Made by a program: the position numbers and the translations under genes. Below, one piece after another: positions 38,853-47,836 of a stretch of DNA of 64,000 bases (the first letter of the stretch is position 1; every line of letters starts with the position of its first letter). The stretch is from Sinomonas sp. ASV322 (lineage in GTDB: Bacteria; Actinomycetota; Actinomycetes; Actinomycetales; Micrococcaceae). The stretch lies in contig NZ_JAVFJJ010000015.1 in assembly GCF_030908245.1 (NCBI RefSeq), positions 20,895-84,894 on the forward strand, written 5' to 3'. A model generated the notes under the pieces. That model worked only from the letters and a program-made list of their open reading frames with translations, made no database searches and was not told where the DNA came from.

Positions 38853-39518
38853 TCAGCTCGCGAGGCCGATCACAAGATTGATCGTGGCCGCAAGGATGAG
38901 TGTCGCGAAGACGTACGCGAGGAGGCTGTGCTTGAGTGCCTCGGCTCGCATGGCGTGGTTCGTGATCGATGTGTCTGAGACCTGGTAGGTCATGCCGAGG
39001 CTGAACGCCATGTACGCCATATCCGTATAGCGCGGCGGGGTGTCCTGGTTGAAGTCGATCCCGCCCTCGGGCGTCGACGTGTAGTACAGCTCGGCGTAGC
39101 GGAGCGTGAAGAGCGTGTGCAGCATGAGCCAGGACGCCCCGACGACTAGCAGGGCGAGGAGGGCGAGCGCGATCTTCACGGGCTTCTCCGCCTGATTCCC
39201 GGAGACCATGACGATGAGGACCGCGATGATCGCCGCGGCATTCGCGCAGAGGATGAGGAAGTCGCGGGTCGTGCGCCGAGGGTCTTCCTCGCGCGCGTGC
39301 ACGCGGGTCTCGGCGGGGTCCATGCGGCTGATGCGGGACCAGACCCAGACGTCATAGAGGAGCGCGGCAGCTCCCCAGCCCGCCGCGGGTGCGTGCCACC
39401 ACGAGTTGAAGAATCCCGTGATGAGCGCGGCGGCGGCGCCGACGGCCACCATGACCCAGATGCGTCGGCGGGCGGTCTTCGCGCGGGGAGTGGGCAGGCT
39501 GAGCGTTTGCGGGGTCAT
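38853..39518 (-). CDS. DUF1345 membrane protein
   Basis: This 221-residue protein has about five to six membrane helices and the DUF1345 pattern (FTLRYAELYY, DMAYMAFSLGMTYQVSDT). Function of the family is unknown. No operon partner; it converges with the M18 peptidase gene and is divergent from rpsF. Confidence 0.88.
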   Translation of the reverse strand: MTPQTLSLPTPRAKTARRRIWVMVAVGAAAALITGFFNSWWHAPAAGWGAAALLYDVWVWSRISRMDPAETRVHAREEDPRRTTRDFLILCANAAAIIAVLIVMVSGNQAEKPVKIALALLALLVVGASWLMLHTLFTLRYAELYYTSTPEGGIDFNQDTPPRYTDMAYMAFSLGMTYQVSDTSITNHAMRAEALKHSLLAYVFATLILAATINLVIGLAS

Positions 39519-39765
39519 GTCACGATCGTTGCACCGGGGGGCTTGGCGGAGGCCGATATCCCGTCCACATTTTCAGTTGCGGCGTGTCGTCCACATCGGC
39601 GCCCAAGACGGACGACGACGGCCCGCAGCCGGCGTAGCGTCGAGGGTATGGGAGCGAGGGGGTGCTTCGGCTGGGTCCGGGGCTGCGAATCCGGTAAGAT
39701 AGGGAAGTCTGTGCTGCGGACGGGTCGTTGTCATGACGGCCGCGGACCGCGCAGACGAACGCAAT
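39519..39765 (+). promoter_or_regulatory. Intergenic region with candidate rpsF operon promoter
   Basis: The 305-bp gap before rpsF has TAAGAT at 39695-39700 as the best -10 candidate, with only a weak TGGGTC at the -35 spacing. The rest shows no gene. The leader structure is listed separately. Confidence 0.4.
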
Positions 39766-39823
39766 TGAACCTCCTGTTGCGGAAAGACCGCAACCGCTTA
39801 GCCCAAAGGAGGTGGGTTCACAC
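39766..39823 (+). promoter_or_regulatory. Candidate structured leader masking the rpsF Shine-Dalgarno
   Basis: TGAACC (39766-39771) can pair with GGTTCA (39815-39820), and TCCT (39772-39775) with AGGA of the Shine-Dalgarno AAAGGAGG (39805-39812). An inner hairpin GTTGCGG / CCGCAAC (39776-39794) closes the middle. Such a fold would hide the ribosome-binding site, as in S6:S18 autoregulation. Confidence 0.5.
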
Positions 39824-40129
39824 ATGCGTGCTTACGAACTGATGGTCCTCATCGACCCCGAGGTCGACGAGCGCACCGTTCAGCCGTCGCTCGACAAGTT
39901 CCTCAGTGTGATCACCACCGACGGTGGAACCGTCGACAAGGTGGACATCTGGGGCCGTCGTCGTCTGGCCTACGACATCAAGAAGAAGAGCGAGGCGATC
40001 TACGCCGTCGTCAACTTCACCTCTGAGCCGGCCACGGCGCAGGAGCTTGACCGTCAGCTGAACCTCAACGAGACGATCATGCGCACGAAGATCATCCGTC
40101 CCGAAGACCAGAAGGTGTCCGCCAAGTAG
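39824..40129 (+). CDS. rpsF: 30S ribosomal protein S6
   Basis: This 101-residue S6 has typical [15 protein letters not shown] at the start and [12 protein letters not shown] in the centre. It binds S18 on the 30S platform. Shine-Dalgarno AAAGGAGGTGGG precedes ATG 39824. First of the rpsF-ssb-rpsR-rplI operon. Confidence 0.98.
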   Translation: MRAYELMVLIDPEVDERTVQPSLDKFLSVITTDGGTVDKVDIWGRRRLAYDIKKKSEAIYAVVNFTSEPATAQELDRQLNLNETIMRTKIIRPEDQKVSAK

Positions 40130-40191
40130 TCTTGGCGTAAACCCTTCGCTTACCCGCAAGAACGTCGAAAAGGCTCGGACCAGGAGGCAGC

Positions 40192-40791
40192 ATGGCAGGC
40201 GAAACCACAATCACGGTCATCGGCAATCTGACGAACGATCCGGAACTCCGGTTCACGCCGTCGGGATCTGCCGTGGCCAACTTCACGGTGGCTTCCACTC
40301 CGCGCACCTTCGATCGCCAGTCGAACGAGTGGAAGGACGGAGAGACCCTCTTCCTCCGCGCGTCGATTTGGCGTGAGGCTGCCGAGAACGTCGCAGAGTC
40401 CCTGACCAAGGGCATGCGCGTGATTGTCAGCGGCCGGCTCAAGAGCCGTTCTTACGAGACCAAGGAAGGCGAGAAGCGCACCGTCATCGAGCTCGAAGTC
40501 GACGAGATCGGCCCGAGCCTGCGCTACGCCTCTGCCAAGGTGAACCGCACCCAGCGCTCCGGCGGTCAGGGCGGGAACTTCGGCGGTGGCAATTTCGGTG
40601 GCGGGAACGCCGGGGGCAACCTGGGCGGCGGTTCCGGCGGCAACTGGGGAGGCAACCAGGGTTCTCAGAACCAGGGTGGCAACTCCGGCGGCTGGAGCGG
40701 CGGCGCTCAAAGCGACGATCCGTGGGCAACCCCGGGCGTTAGCAACTCGGGCGGTTGGGGCAGCGGCTCCGACTCCGAGCCGCCTTTCTGA
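40192..40791 (+). CDS. ssb: Single-stranded DNA-binding protein
   Basis: This 199-residue protein has an N-terminal OB fold (residues 1-115: [22 protein letters not shown]), a Gly/Asn-rich linker, and an acidic tip ending DSEPPF that recruits replication and repair partners. It sits between rpsF and rpsR as in other bacteria. The C-terminal PPF in place of the common IPF is a normal variant. Confidence 0.97.
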   Translation: MAGETTITVIGNLTNDPELRFTPSGSAVANFTVASTPRTFDRQSNEWKDGETLFLRASIWREAAENVAESLTKGMRVIVSGRLKSRSYETKEGEKRTVIELEVDEIGPSLRYASAKVNRTQRSGGQGGNFGGGNFGGGNAGGNLGGGSGGNWGGNQGSQNQGGNSGGWSGGAQSDDPWATPGVSNSGGWGSGSDSEPPF

Positions 40792-40855
40792 TCACCACTT
40801 TCATTACCATCCCGTGGATTGACCACGGGCTCCGCGAGACATAAGGAGCTCCACG

Positions 40856-41095
40856 ATGGCTAAGGCTGAAATCCGCAAGCCCAAACCAAAGTCCAACCCC
40901 TTGAAGGCCGCTGACATTACGGTCATCGACTACAAGGACGTCGCCCTGCTGCGCAAGTTCATCTCGGACCGCGGCAAGATCCGCGCCCGCCGAGTGACCG
41001 GCGTGACCGTGCAGGAGCAGCGGAAGATCGCCCAGGCGATCAAGAACGCCCGCGAGGTTGCCCTGCTCCCCTACTCCGGCGCTGGCCGCGGCTGA
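40856..41095 (+). CDS. rpsR: 30S ribosomal protein S18
   Basis: This 79-residue S18 has the motif [20 protein letters not shown] and basic [13 protein letters not shown]. No zinc-binding Cys cluster is present, so it is the C-minus form. It follows ssb by 64 bp and precedes rplI by 19 bp. Confidence 0.97.
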   Translation: MAKAEIRKPKPKSNPLKAADITVIDYKDVALLRKFISDRGKIRARRVTGVTVQEQRKIAQAIKNAREVALLPYSGAGRG

Positions 41096-41114
41096 GAAGG
41101 GAAGCTAGAGAACC

Positions 41115-41567
41115 ATGGCAAAGATCATCCTGACCCAGGAAGTGACCGGACTCGGCACGCCTGGCGACGTTGTTGAGGTCAAGGACGGCTACGCCCGCAA
41201 CTACCTGTACCCGCGCGGCTACGCGCTGCGCTGGACGCGTGGCGGCGAGGCTCACGTCGAGGCGATCAACGCGGCGCGTGCCGCGAAGGCCCACAAGACG
41301 CTCGAGGCCGCTCAGGAGCAGGCCGCTGCGCTGGCCAAGACGCCCGTGCGTCTCGAGGTGAAGGCCGGCAAGGAGGGTCGCCTCTTCGGCACCGTCCGCA
41401 CCGAGGCCGTCGCTTCGGCCGTCGAGGCCGCTGGCCTCGGCGTCATCGACAAGCGCAAGGTCGTGCTTCCGGGCCACATCAAGTCGACCGGCAACTACAG
41501 CGTCTCCGTGCGCCTGCACGACGACGTCACCGCGACGATCAACCTCCAGGTTGTCGCCGCGAAGTAG
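41115..41567 (+). CDS. rplI: 50S ribosomal protein L9
   Basis: This 150-residue L9 has the N-terminal domain ([27 protein letters not shown], here in pieces), connecting helix and C-terminal domain ([13 protein letters not shown]). Last gene of the operon before a strong terminator. Confidence 0.97.
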   Translation: MAKIILTQEVTGLGTPGDVVEVKDGYARNYLYPRGYALRWTRGGEAHVEAINAARAAKAHKTLEAAQEQAAALAKTPVRLEVKAGKEGRLFGTVRTEAVASAVEAAGLGVIDKRKVVLPGHIKSTGNYSVSVRLHDDVTATINLQVVAAK

Positions 41568-41598
41568 TCTCCACGCGGCCTGATGGCTGTTGGACGCA

Positions 41599-41635
41599 AG
41601 AGGGCCCCTGCCAGACGGCAGGGGCCCTCTGTTCT
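41599..41635 (+). terminator. Terminator of rpsF-ssb-rpsR-rplI
   Basis: Perfect 14-bp stem AGAGGGCCCCTGCC / GGCAGGGGCCCTCT with loop AGAC, then GTTCTGTTTG. Confidence 0.92.
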
Positions 41636-41801
41636 GTTTGTCCCACCCCCGCTTGCCTCCTGCCCCCGCCCACCTTCCTCCCGCCCGCCGCCCGCCACCT
41701 CCTGCCCGCCCCCGCCCGCTGGGGCGGGAATAGGTTCGGGGCGTCATCCGTTGCAGAGATCGATGCAAATGCATGAACTCAGCGAATGGAGCTCGAACAT
41801 C

Positions 41802-42452
41802 ATGGACGCCCAGAAGATCGTGGTCATCTCGGCCGGACTCGGCACGCCGTCGTCGAGCCGCCTCCTCGCCGATCAGCTCGGCGACGCGACGGCCCGACGC
41901 GCGGCCGGCTTCGGGATCGAGGCCCGGGTCACGACCTACGAGCTGCGCGACCTCGCCGTCGACATCGCCAACAACTTCGTGACCGGCTTCGCCGCGCCGA
42001 AGCTAGCCGAAGCGATCGAGGACGTCGAGCGCGCCGACGCCCTGGTCGTCGTCTCGCCCGTGTTCAGCGCCTCGTACAGCGGACTGTTCAAGTCGTTCTT
42101 CGACCTCATCGACAACAAGGCGCTCGAAGGCAAGCCGGTCCTGCTCGGCGCCACGGGCGGTTCCCAGCGGCACAGCATGGTCCTCGACTTCGCGATGCGG
42201 CCGCTCTTCAGCTACCTGCGCGCGCGCATCATGCCGACCGCGGTCTTCGCCGCCCCGATGGACTGGGGACAGAGCGCCGACGGTGACCTCGGCGGGGCCG
42301 GCGACCTCACCTCTCGCCTGGAGCGTGCGGCGGCCGAGCTGGCCGCCGAGCTCGTGCACGACGGCGGGGCCTCCGCCGCTCCGAAGGTCGCGACGCGTCC
42401 TGAGGACAAGAGCTTCGAGGAACTCCTCGCCGACCTCACGAGCGGCCGCTGA
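41802..42452 (+). CDS. NAD(P)H-dependent FMN reductase-like flavoprotein
   Basis: This 216-residue flavodoxin-fold protein has phosphate-binding ISAGLGTPSSSRLLA, VVVSPVFSASYSGLFK and GATGGSQRH. It resembles the CE1759-type FMN reductases that supply FMNH2 to luciferase-like monooxygenases; none is nearby. ATG 41802 begins the fold directly. It stands alone between the ribosomal operon terminator and a dipeptidase. Confidence 0.85.
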   Translation: MDAQKIVVISAGLGTPSSSRLLADQLGDATARRAAGFGIEARVTTYELRDLAVDIANNFVTGFAAPKLAEAIEDVERADALVVVSPVFSASYSGLFKSFFDLIDNKALEGKPVLLGATGGSQRHSMVLDFAMRPLFSYLRARIMPTAVFAAPMDWGQSADGDLGGAGDLTSRLERAAAELAAELVHDGGASAAPKVATRPEDKSFEELLADLTSGR

Positions 42453-42460
42453 GCCCTCAT

Positions 42461-42541
42461 TGCGCCGTCACGTCCGCAAGGGGGAGCACCCGCGAGAGGT
42501 GACGGCGCACGTGTCGGGGACCCGCGAGAGGTGACGGCGCA
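42461..42541. repeat. Short repeat cluster ACCCGCGAGAGGTGACGGCGCA
   Basis: A 22-bp sequence occurs exactly at 42488-42509 and 42520-42541. An 11-bp inverted copy of its end, TGCGCCGTCAC, is at 42461-42471. The arrangement can form alternative hairpins between two codirectional genes. Confidence 0.8.
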
Positions 42542-42623
42542 ACGGGAGCGCTCCCCGGTGCTGTGCAGGGCGGGCCGGGTAGCGGGGCCGGGGCCGAGCC
42601 CCGGGGCGGCGTACGATGACGGG

Positions 42624-43751
42624 ATGCGCGCAGCAACCGCCTGGCCGCCGGTCATCGACGGCCACAACGACCTCCCATGGGCCCTCCGCCAGGACTTCGG
42701 CTACGACGTCCTGGGGGCCGGGCTCGACGTCGGCCAGCCGCGCCTCCACACGGACATTCCAAGGCTGCGACGCGGGGGAGTCGGGGCCCAGTTCTGGTCG
42801 GTCTTCGTGCCCTCGACGCTCACGCCCGAGCAGTCCGTGGTCGCGACCCTCGAGCAGATCGACTGCGTGCAGCGGATCACCGCGGCCTACCCGGACACGT
42901 TCGAACTCGTCCGAACAGCGGCAGGCGCGCGCGACGCCGTCGACCGCGGGAAGATCGCATCGCTCATGGGGATGGAAGGCGGCCACAGCATCGCGGGCTC
43001 CCTCGCCGTGCTCCGCGCGATGTCCGAACTCGGCGTCCGGTACATGACGCTCACCCACAACGACAGCACTCCGTGGGCCTCGTCGGCGACGGGCGACGGC
43101 GAGGATCTGGGACTCGCGGAGTTCGGCCGCGAGGTGGTCGCCGAGATGAACCGCATCGGCATGATCGTGGACCTCTCGCACGTCTCCGAGCGGACGATGG
43201 CAGACGCCCTTGAATGGACCAAGGCGCCGGTCATCTTCTCGCACTCCTCGACGCGCGCGGTCTGCGATCATCCGCGCAACGTCCCCGACAGAATCCTCGA
43301 GCGGCTTCCCGCCAACGGCGGCGTGCTCATGGTGACTTTCGTGCCCAAGTTCGTGTCTGAGGCGTGCCGCGAACACGCCGACGCTGTGCATGATCGTCGC
43401 CTTGCGCTCGGCCTACCCGTGGGCTTCCACGACGTCGCCCCCGACGAGGATCCCGAGGCGGCCGTGGAGTTCGGGGCGTGGCTCGCCGCGCACCCGGCAC
43501 CCATGGCGACGATCGACGACGTCGTCCGTCACCTCGAGCACGCGCGCGACGTCGTCGGACCGCGTCACCTCGGGTTGGGAGGCGACTTCGATGGGACCCC
43601 TGAGCTCCCGGCGGGCATGAACGGGGTCGAGGGGTACGCGCCGCTCATCCACGCCCTCGCGGAGCGCGGCTGGTCGCGCGAGGATCTCGAGGCACTGTGC
43701 TGGGAGAACGCCCTGCGGGTCCTCGAAGAGACGGAGCAGGTGGCCGGGTAG
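42624..43751 (+). CDS. Membrane dipeptidase (M19 family)
   Basis: This 375-residue M19 metallopeptidase has first zinc ligands in DGHNDLPW, the bridging Glu in GMEGGHS, His in LTHND and LSHVSERT, and the C-terminal GLGGDFDG. It hydrolyses dipeptides; despite the name no signal or anchor is visible. TACGAT lies ahead of ATG 42624 as a leaderless -10. Confidence 0.93.
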   Translation: MRAATAWPPVIDGHNDLPWALRQDFGYDVLGAGLDVGQPRLHTDIPRLRRGGVGAQFWSVFVPSTLTPEQSVVATLEQIDCVQRITAAYPDTFELVRTAAGARDAVDRGKIASLMGMEGGHSIAGSLAVLRAMSELGVRYMTLTHNDSTPWASSATGDGEDLGLAEFGREVVAEMNRIGMIVDLSHVSERTMADALEWTKAPVIFSHSSTRAVCDHPRNVPDRILERLPANGGVLMVTFVPKFVSEACREHADAVHDRRLALGLPVGFHDVAPDEDPEAAVEFGAWLAAHPAPMATIDDVVRHLEHARDVVGPRHLGLGGDFDGTPELPAGMNGVEGYAPLIHALAERGWSREDLEALCWENALRVLEETEQVAG

Positions 43752-43766
43752 CCGGGCCTCGGTGGG

Positions 43767-44498
43767 TCAGAGCAGTTCGACGAACGCGCGCGCCTCTTCG
43801 ATGCTGATATCCGAGTGCTTCCAGAGCATCTGGGCGGCGTCTTCCGCATCGCCTATCTGGGCGAGGGCCTTGATCTCCTCGTAGATCTGGTCATTGAGCA
43901 GGTTGCTCGCCACTTCGAGCGTCTGCCGGCCGTTGCTCACGATCGCACGGTAGCGGTAGGGGAAGCGCGTCGTCGAACGCCCCTCTGCACCGCCTCCCGG
44001 CACGACGGCGGCTGGCAACGCCGGGCTCAAGGGGATTTCGGCAGGCGACTCTTCGCCTCCCGGCTGTGGCGTGGCGGGGCGAGGTGACGCGGGTTCGGCC
44101 GGCGCGCGTTCGGCCGGGACGGGTTCGGTCGAGCGCTCAGTGGGTTCCGCATCGGCGTGCGCCGTCGGATGCTCGGTCCCCGCGCCTCCCCGCGCGCCGT
44201 AGGCCTGCGGATACCGCTCCATGAGGAGGACGGCGTTGCGCGCCTCGATGAGCTTGGCCCCCGTGGCCTCGCGGTAGCCGGCGATCGCCTGCACGATGAG
44301 CCCCTGGGCGATAAGGGAGTAGATGATGCGATGCTGTTCTTCCGTGAGCCGGGCAGACGCCGCTTCCGCTGCATCGGGTCCGCTCGCGAGCGCTGCCTCT
44401 GCGGAGGACTGTGCGCGCTTCGCACCTCGCCGCAGCACCAAGACCACGATGACGATGACGCACAGCAGAATGATGAGGGGAGGGAACAGGTTTTCCAT
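43767..44498 (-). CDS. Membrane-anchored protein with L7/L12 C-terminal-like domain
   Basis: This 243-residue protein has one N-terminal membrane helix (PPLIILLCVIVIVVLVL), a segment VQAIAGYREATGAKLIEARNAV that matches the ribosomal L7/L12 C-terminal fold, a Pro/Glu-rich linker, and a C-terminal helical region. The L7/L12-like domain suggests binding to translation factors, but its role is unknown. Convergent with the dipeptidase, divergent from dnaB. Confidence 0.7.
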   Translation of the reverse strand: MENLFPPLIILLCVIVIVVLVLRRGAKRAQSSAEAALASGPDAAEAASARLTEEQHRIIYSLIAQGLIVQAIAGYREATGAKLIEARNAVLLMERYPQAYGARGGAGTEHPTAHADAEPTERSTEPVPAERAPAEPASPRPATPQPGGEESPAEIPLSPALPAAVVPGGGAEGRSTTRFPYRYRAIVSNGRQTLEVASNLLNDQIYEEIKALAQIGDAEDAAQMLWKHSDISIEEARAFVELL

Positions 44499-44746
44499 CG
44501 GGGCTTCCGGATCGATGCGGGTGGGTGCCAGCGGCCCCTGCCCTGGGCAATTCCAGAGTAGTACGCGGCGGCGGCGCGGGCACGCGGCGGGGCCGGCCTT
44601 CTCGCTCCTCGGGGCACGTGAGCGCACCGGCGCGCACGGGGCCGCCTCGGATATGAACCATTCGGTATGCATCCAGCGCGAAGTCCTCCGGAGGAATGTG
44701 TGCAAAATCACATATTCTCCCGGGGGCACGTGAAAACACAAACACT

Positions 44747-44930
44747 TGTCCAAAACCGCGACTTTCCGCTGTGGATTTCGAATGTGGAAAAAATTCTTTG
44801 GTCCACATCGGGTGGAATAAGTTTTCGCAGGTCAGCGGCTAGTTTTCGTGCCAGTTTGAAAGTTTTCCACACTTGTCCACAGGCTCCGTGAACAACTTCC
44901 GGGACGTATTCCACAAGTTGTCCACAGGTG
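44747..44930. promoter_or_regulatory. dnaB upstream region with DnaA-box-like sites
   Basis: Exact TTGTCCACA (actinobacterial DnaA box) at 44873-44881 and 44918-44926. Near matches are TTTTCCACA at 44863-44871, TATTCCACA at 44907-44915, TGGTCCACA near 44799-44807 and the reverse forms TGTGGATTT and TGTGGAAAA at 44770-44791. This segment is markedly AT-richer than the flanks. DnaA control of dnaB, or DnaA titration, is inferred. Confidence 0.6.
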
Positions 44931-45043
44931 TGGTGGACGGCCAGCTGGAGAATGTCGGAGGCCACGGATACCTTTGCTGCAACCATCCGGAAGAGGTCCA
45001 CGGGCCTCGATCCGGGCGTCACATGCGAGGTGAGGTGTCGCCG

Positions 45044-47719
45044 GTGTCTGCATCCCAGATCGAGTCCGCTCCGTCCTATCGAGACTCGGATGGGGGCCGA
45101 ACACCCCCTCAGGACATCGTCGCCGAGCAGTCCGTGCTGGGTGGCATGATGCTCTCGAAGGACGCGATCGCCGACGTCGTCGAAGTCCTTCGCTCGGTCG
45201 ACTTCTACCGTCCCGCGCACGAGACGATCTTCGAGGCGATCACCGACCTGTACAGCCGCGGCGAGCCCGCGGACGCCGTCACCGTCTCCGACGAGCTGAC
45301 CAAGCGCGGCGAGATCAACCGCGTCGGCGGGCCGGCGTATCTCCACGAACTCATCCAGTCCGTGCCGACTGCCGCCAACGCCGGCTACTACGCCGCGATT
45401 GTCGCCGAACGAGCCGTGCTGCGCCGCCTCGTGAGTGCGGGGACGAAGATCGTCCAGCTCGGCTACGGCCAGGACGGCGAGGTCGAGGATCTCGTCAACC
45501 AAGCCCAGGCCGAGGTCTACGCCGTGGCCGAGCGCCGCCAGGGCGAGGACTACGTGGCACTCTCCGAGGTCATGGAATCGGCCATGGACGAGATCGAAGC
45601 TGCCGGCCACCGAGGCGAGGGCATCACGGGCGTCCCGACGGGGTTCTACGAGCTCGACGAACTCACGCACGGCCTCCACGGTGGCCAGATGATCGTCATC
45701 GCGGCGCGGCCCGCCGTCGGCAAGTCGACGTTCGCGCTCGACTTCGCCCGCTCGGCCGCGATCAAGCACAAGCTCCCCACGGTCTTCTTCTCCCTCGAGA
45801 TGAGCCGCAACGAGATCGCGATGCGCCTCATGAGCGCGGAGGCCACGATCCAGCTCCAGGATCTCCGGCGCGGCACCCTCCGCGACGAGCAGTGGGCCAA
45901 GATCGCGAAAGTCATGGGTCCGCTCAACGAGTCGCCGCTTTTCATCGACGATTCGCCGAACATGTCGCTCATGGAGATCCGTGCGAAGTGCCGCCGCCTC
46001 AAGCAGCAGCACGGCCTCCGCCTGGTGGTCCTCGATTATCTCCAGCTCATGAGCTCGGGCAAGAAGGTCGAGAGCCGTCAGCAGGAGGTCTCCGAGTTCT
46101 CGCGTGCCCTCAAGCTGCTCGCGAAGGAACTCGAGGTTCCCGTCATTGCGCTCTCGCAGCTCAACCGCGGCTCGGAACAGCGCCAGGACAAGCGGCCGAT
46201 GGTCTCGGACCTTCGCGAGTCGGGGTGCCTCACCGCGGACGCCCGCGTGCTTCGGTCGGACACGGGCGCTGAGACGACGATGGGTGAGCTCTTCGCGTCC
46301 GGGGCCAAGGACGTTCCCGTCTGGTCCCTGGACGAGAGCCTGAGGTATGTCGAACGGCATTTGACGCACGTCTTTTCGACCGGGGTCAAGCCTGTCTATC
46401 GCCTGCGGCTCGCGTCGGGGCGGACCGTTCGTGCGACGGCCAATCACCCCTTCTTCACGTACGAGGGGTGGAAGCCCCTCGGCTCGCTGGCGGTCGGTGA
46501 TCGGCTGGGCGTTCCACGTCACGTGAACGGACCGGCCCTCCGCACCGAATGGGATGACGGCCAGGTCACCATGCTCGCCCACCTCATTGGCGACGGGTCC
46601 TTCGTGCGGCGGCAGCCGATTCGTTACGCGACACAGGACGAGGCCAATGTTGCAACCGTTGTCAGCGCGGCCGAGTTCTTCGGTATCGCCGCGGTGCGGG
46701 ATGACTACGCCGCTGCTCGCTGCACGACAGTGCGGTTGCCCGCTCCGTTCCGGCTGACGCATGGAAAGCGGAACCCGATCGCCGCGTGGCTGGATGATTT
46801 GGGCCTGTTTGGCGCGCGGAGCCACGAGAAGTTCGTCCCCCAGGACGTCTTCGCCCTGCCGAAGAAGCAGATCTCCCTTTTCTTGCGCCATCTGTGGGCA
46901 ACGGACGGTTCTGTCACCGTGAACAAGGCGGGAACGGGCGGTCGGATCTACTACGCCTCGACGTCTCGTCGTCTCGTCGACGGCGTGGCGATGCTCCTTC
47001 TGCGTTTCGGGATCACTGCTCGTGTCAAGACGGCGACTCCGAAGGGCACCTATCGTCCTGGCTACACGCTTGACGTTTCGGGTGCCGACGATCAGCGCCG
47101 TTTCCTTCAGGAGATTGGTGTCGCCGGGGCGCGGTCTGCGAACTGCGAGCGTCTGCTCGAGATCGTCCGGGCGACGACGGCCAACACCAACGTCGACACG
47201 GTTCCCCACGCCGTGTGGGACGACGTTCGCTCGATCCTGGCCGAGAGGGAGATGACCCACAGGGAGTTCCAGGCCGCTCTGGGCACCCAGTATTGCGGCT
47301 CGACCTTGTTCAAGGCGGCCCCGTCGCGTGAGCGGCTCTCCCGCGTGGCCGAAATCCTTGACTCGGCGGAGCTCGAGATCCAGGCGCTCAACGACCTGTT
47401 CTGGGACGCCGTCACCAGCATCGAGCCGGACGGGGTCGAGGAGGTCTACGACGCGACCGTCTTGGGGAACCATAACTTCGTCGCCAACGGCATCGCAGTT
47501 CACAACTCCATCGAGCAGGATGCCGACATGGTGATCCTGCTCCACCGCGAGGACGTCTACAACAAGGAATCGCCTCGCGCAGGCGAGGCGGACATCCTCG
47601 TCGCGAAGCACCGCAACGGCCCCACAAAGGACATCGTCGTCGCCTTCCAGGGCCACTATTCGCGCTTCGCCAACATGGCCGCAGACGCGGGCGACGGCGA
47701 AGGCGGCGGCGGGTTCTAG
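45044..47719 (+). CDS. dnaB: Replicative DNA helicase DnaB, intein-containing precursor
   Basis: This 891-codon precursor splices to about 464 residues. The N-terminal domain (PPQDIVAEQSVLGGMML) and RecA-like helicase core with Walker A ARPAVGKST and Walker B VVLDYLQLM are intact. The intein follows ...SDLRESG and the C-extein starts SIEQDAD. GTG 45044 is chosen for the GGTGAGG ahead of it and family length; ATG 45023 and GTG 45035 are alternatives. The helicase unwinds DNA at the replication fork. Confidence 0.96.
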   Translation: MSASQIESAPSYRDSDGGRTPPQDIVAEQSVLGGMMLSKDAIADVVEVLRSVDFYRPAHETIFEAITDLYSRGEPADAVTVSDELTKRGEINRVGGPAYLHELIQSVPTAANAGYYAAIVAERAVLRRLVSAGTKIVQLGYGQDGEVEDLVNQAQAEVYAVAERRQGEDYVALSEVMESAMDEIEAAGHRGEGITGVPTGFYELDELTHGLHGGQMIVIAARPAVGKSTFALDFARSAAIKHKLPTVFFSLEMSRNEIAMRLMSAEATIQLQDLRRGTLRDEQWAKIAKVMGPLNESPLFIDDSPNMSLMEIRAKCRRLKQQHGLRLVVLDYLQLMSSGKKVESRQQEVSEFSRALKLLAKELEVPVIALSQLNRGSEQRQDKRPMVSDLRESGCLTADARVLRSDTGAETTMGELFASGAKDVPVWSLDESLRYVERHLTHVFSTGVKPVYRLRLASGRTVRATANHPFFTYEGWKPLGSLAVGDRLGVPRHVNGPALRTEWDDGQVTMLAHLIGDGSFVRRQPIRYATQDEANVATVVSAAEFFGIAAVRDDYAAARCTTVRLPAPFRLTHGKRNPIAAWLDDLGLFGARSHEKFVPQDVFALPKKQISLFLRHLWATDGSVTVNKAGTGGRIYYASTSRRLVDGVAMLLLRFGITARVKTATPKGTYRPGYTLDVSGADDQRRFLQEIGVAGARSANCERLLEIVRATTANTNVDTVPHAVWDDVRSILAEREMTHREFQAALGTQYCGSTLFKAAPSRERLSRVAEILDSAELEIQALNDLFWDAVTSIEPDGVEEVYDATVLGNHNFVANGIAVHNSIEQDADMVILLHREDVYNKESPRAGEADILVAKHRNGPTKDIVVAFQGHYSRFANMAADAGDGEGGGGF
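46226..47506 (+). mobile_element. DnaB intein (427 aa) with LAGLIDADG endonuclease
   Basis: Splicing residues are complete: Cys1 (CLTADARV), block B TATANHPFF-type (ATANHPFFT), penultimate His-Asn (AVHN) and +1 Ser. Two DOD endonuclease helices are visible, LAHLIGDGSF and LRHLWATDGS, each keeping the acidic residue, so homing activity may persist. The insertion point is the same ESG/SIEQD site used by the Synechocystis DnaB intein. Confidence 0.96.
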
Positions 47720-47836
47720 ACACCCAGCGGGGAGACGCCTTGTGGCCGAGAAGAGAGCCTGAGGAGTTCTTCCCGGCCACAAGCCGTCTTACGGATGACA
47801 CGGGCAGCGCGCGGAGGCCCCGCCGTCGTGCGCAGT

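Noticed and set aside
44708..47782. 1,024-codon minus-strand ORF
   Set aside because: Antisense to dnaB and its intein; a product of GC-rich third positions.
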